Shown one piece after another: positions 62,934 to 64,000 of a stretch of DNA of 64,000 nucleotides. Source of the stretch: Styela clava. Lineage: Eukaryota; Chordata; Ascidiacea; Stolidobranchia; Styelidae. Numbering within the stretch: the stretch's first letter is position 1; each line of letters begins with the position of its first letter. The position numbers were made by a program, and so were the translations under genes. Where the stretch lies: NCBI RefSeq assembly GCF_964204865.1, contig NC_135263.1:17219426-17283425 (forward strand), in the 5' to 3' direction. Below the pieces are notes generated by a model. The model was not told where the DNA came from. It saw only the letters and a program-made list of their open reading frames with translations, and did not search any database.

Positions 62934-63060
62934 GAGATGTACCGATACCACTTTTGTCGCCGATACCGATCCGATACCATCTTAAAACGCCGATACCGAT
63001 ACCGATACGCCGATACTACAAAAAGGCCGATATTTCCGATATTCCGATACCGATACTATG
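62934..63060 (+). mobile_element. hAT-like transposon end with CCGATA subterminal repeats
   Basis: TAGAGATGTACCGATACC starts a 127-bp tract in which CCGATA/CCGATCC recurs about a dozen times (for example CGCCGATACCGATACCGATA). Clusters of short subterminal repeats next to a short terminal repeat are typical transposase-binding regions of hAT elements. The opposite end is not found in the remaining 940 bp. Confidence 0.65.
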
Positions 63061-64000
63061 TAATTATTACTTAATTAGGTATGCTGTGTAGGGCAGACGG
63101 GTTAAAACAATGGTCTTTGAGCGTTGTTCATAGTACACATTATTTCAGATCGAAAAAAAATATATATCACATAATATGAAATTAATGTTTGGTATCCATA
63201 TGCTGTAACTGATTAAGATACATTGTACAGTAACGCTAGTAATCTCGGTGTTCAATTAGAAAACTCATAAGCCGGGATGTCCAATTTGAATTTAATGTTA
63301 ATATCGCGAGCTTCGAATATCGTTATTCGTATTTAAAAGAATATTGAATATCACCCACACGTTCTAGCGCCGCCGTCCTGCGTTCAAATTAAAAGCATTT
63401 TACAAATATTTTATTTAGTGACTAATCGTAATCGTCGACGCAATAAGTCAAAGCCAACATGAAAGAATATCAATCAGCACCGACAAAAAGAAGGCCCACC
63501 GATAACCGTAGAGGATGTTTTTTTATTTCACTATTTTTTTTAATATTTTACAATTGCTATCATATATTTTGAGACAGTCTAGGGCTAGGCGGTCAAGTCA
63601 ATATATCTATAAAGAAATCGTGTAGTTAAGCAGAGTTAAAACTAATACCTGTGTAGTGGGATAATTGTGTCGGAATTTAGTTTATCGATGTCGACGGACT
63701 AAATGACACTCGTACTTGACGACAGACAGTCAGAATTTATACCCGTGCCAAAAGTCTATGTGCCGTTAATAAGGAAGGACCCCAATTCCTCTGTATGATT
63801 TAAAACTGGGCGCCTAGTTGCTTTTTGTTATGTGCTGTGTTGATATATTTCTTCATAAAAACTATGTAATATTAAAAATGTCAATATAAAAAGTTGACAG
63901 CGAAAATAGCCAAATTAGTTTAGCTAGTTTAGCTGATAAATAGCTAAAAACACGTGAATCCTATTCTCTCGCGGGGATGTGGACATGTATGGCTCATAGC
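63061..64000. other. No gene seen
   Basis: AT-rich sequence without recognisable exons. It may be the inside of the transposon starting at 62934 and/or an intron of the P4-ATPase gene. Confidence 0.45.

Overview
The window is AT-rich, intron-rich animal DNA. The gene content (peflin, an ANKAR-type ankyrin/armadillo protein, an OST3/OST6-type oligosaccharyltransferase subunit, a TAFA/FAM19A-like secreted protein and a P4-ATPase), the short phase-consistent introns and the many small terminal-inverted-repeat elements and tRNA-derived SINEs suggest an invertebrate chordate, most plausibly a tunicate. That assignment is an inference, resting mainly on the TAFA-like gene and general genome style. 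All genes are split. I built the gene models by hand from GT/AG junctions and reading-frame phase, and every complete model gives an exact multiple of three.

Layout. Bases 1-20463 are one large tandem array that runs off the left edge. It is made of related purine-rich modules of about 75-100 bp, each beginning CTTCTCAGGCAC and separated by AT-rich spacers, arranged in higher-order units of about 0.79 to 2.2 kb. A GATATCG landmark occurs 16 times. Many module edges look like splice junctions (AG before, GTAAAT after), but no reading frame is kept across copies. Bases 20464-22372 hold a 39-bp minisatellite, a dispersed repeat and a large inverted repeat. Next on the + strand come PEF1 (22373-25307, 6 exons, 231 aa), an ANKAR-like gene (28271-38832, 15 exons, 885 aa) and a TUSC3/MAGT1-like gene (41063-45429, 7 exons, 328 aa).

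On the minus strand, 50837-52396 holds a four-exon gene for a 200-aa secreted protein. Its C-terminal half carries the TAFA (FAM19A) cysteine pattern, closest to the eight-cysteine TAFA5 type. An inverted, decayed copy of its second exon lies inside its own intron 2. From 52397 to about 61000 I see no gene, only small repeats and hairpins. The minus-strand gene at 61019-62564 is the C-terminal end of an ATP10-like P4-ATPase (two exons); the rest lies beyond the right edge or in exons I could not find.

Mobile DNA: at least eight small non-autonomous DNA transposons, several with perfect 8- or 10-bp target duplications; two copies of a 102-bp palindromic element; a tRNA-derived SINE family with three near-complete copies and several fragments; and a hAT-like end with CCGATA subterminal repeats near 62.9 kb. 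The genes are unrelated housekeeping or signalling genes with no evident common pathway.
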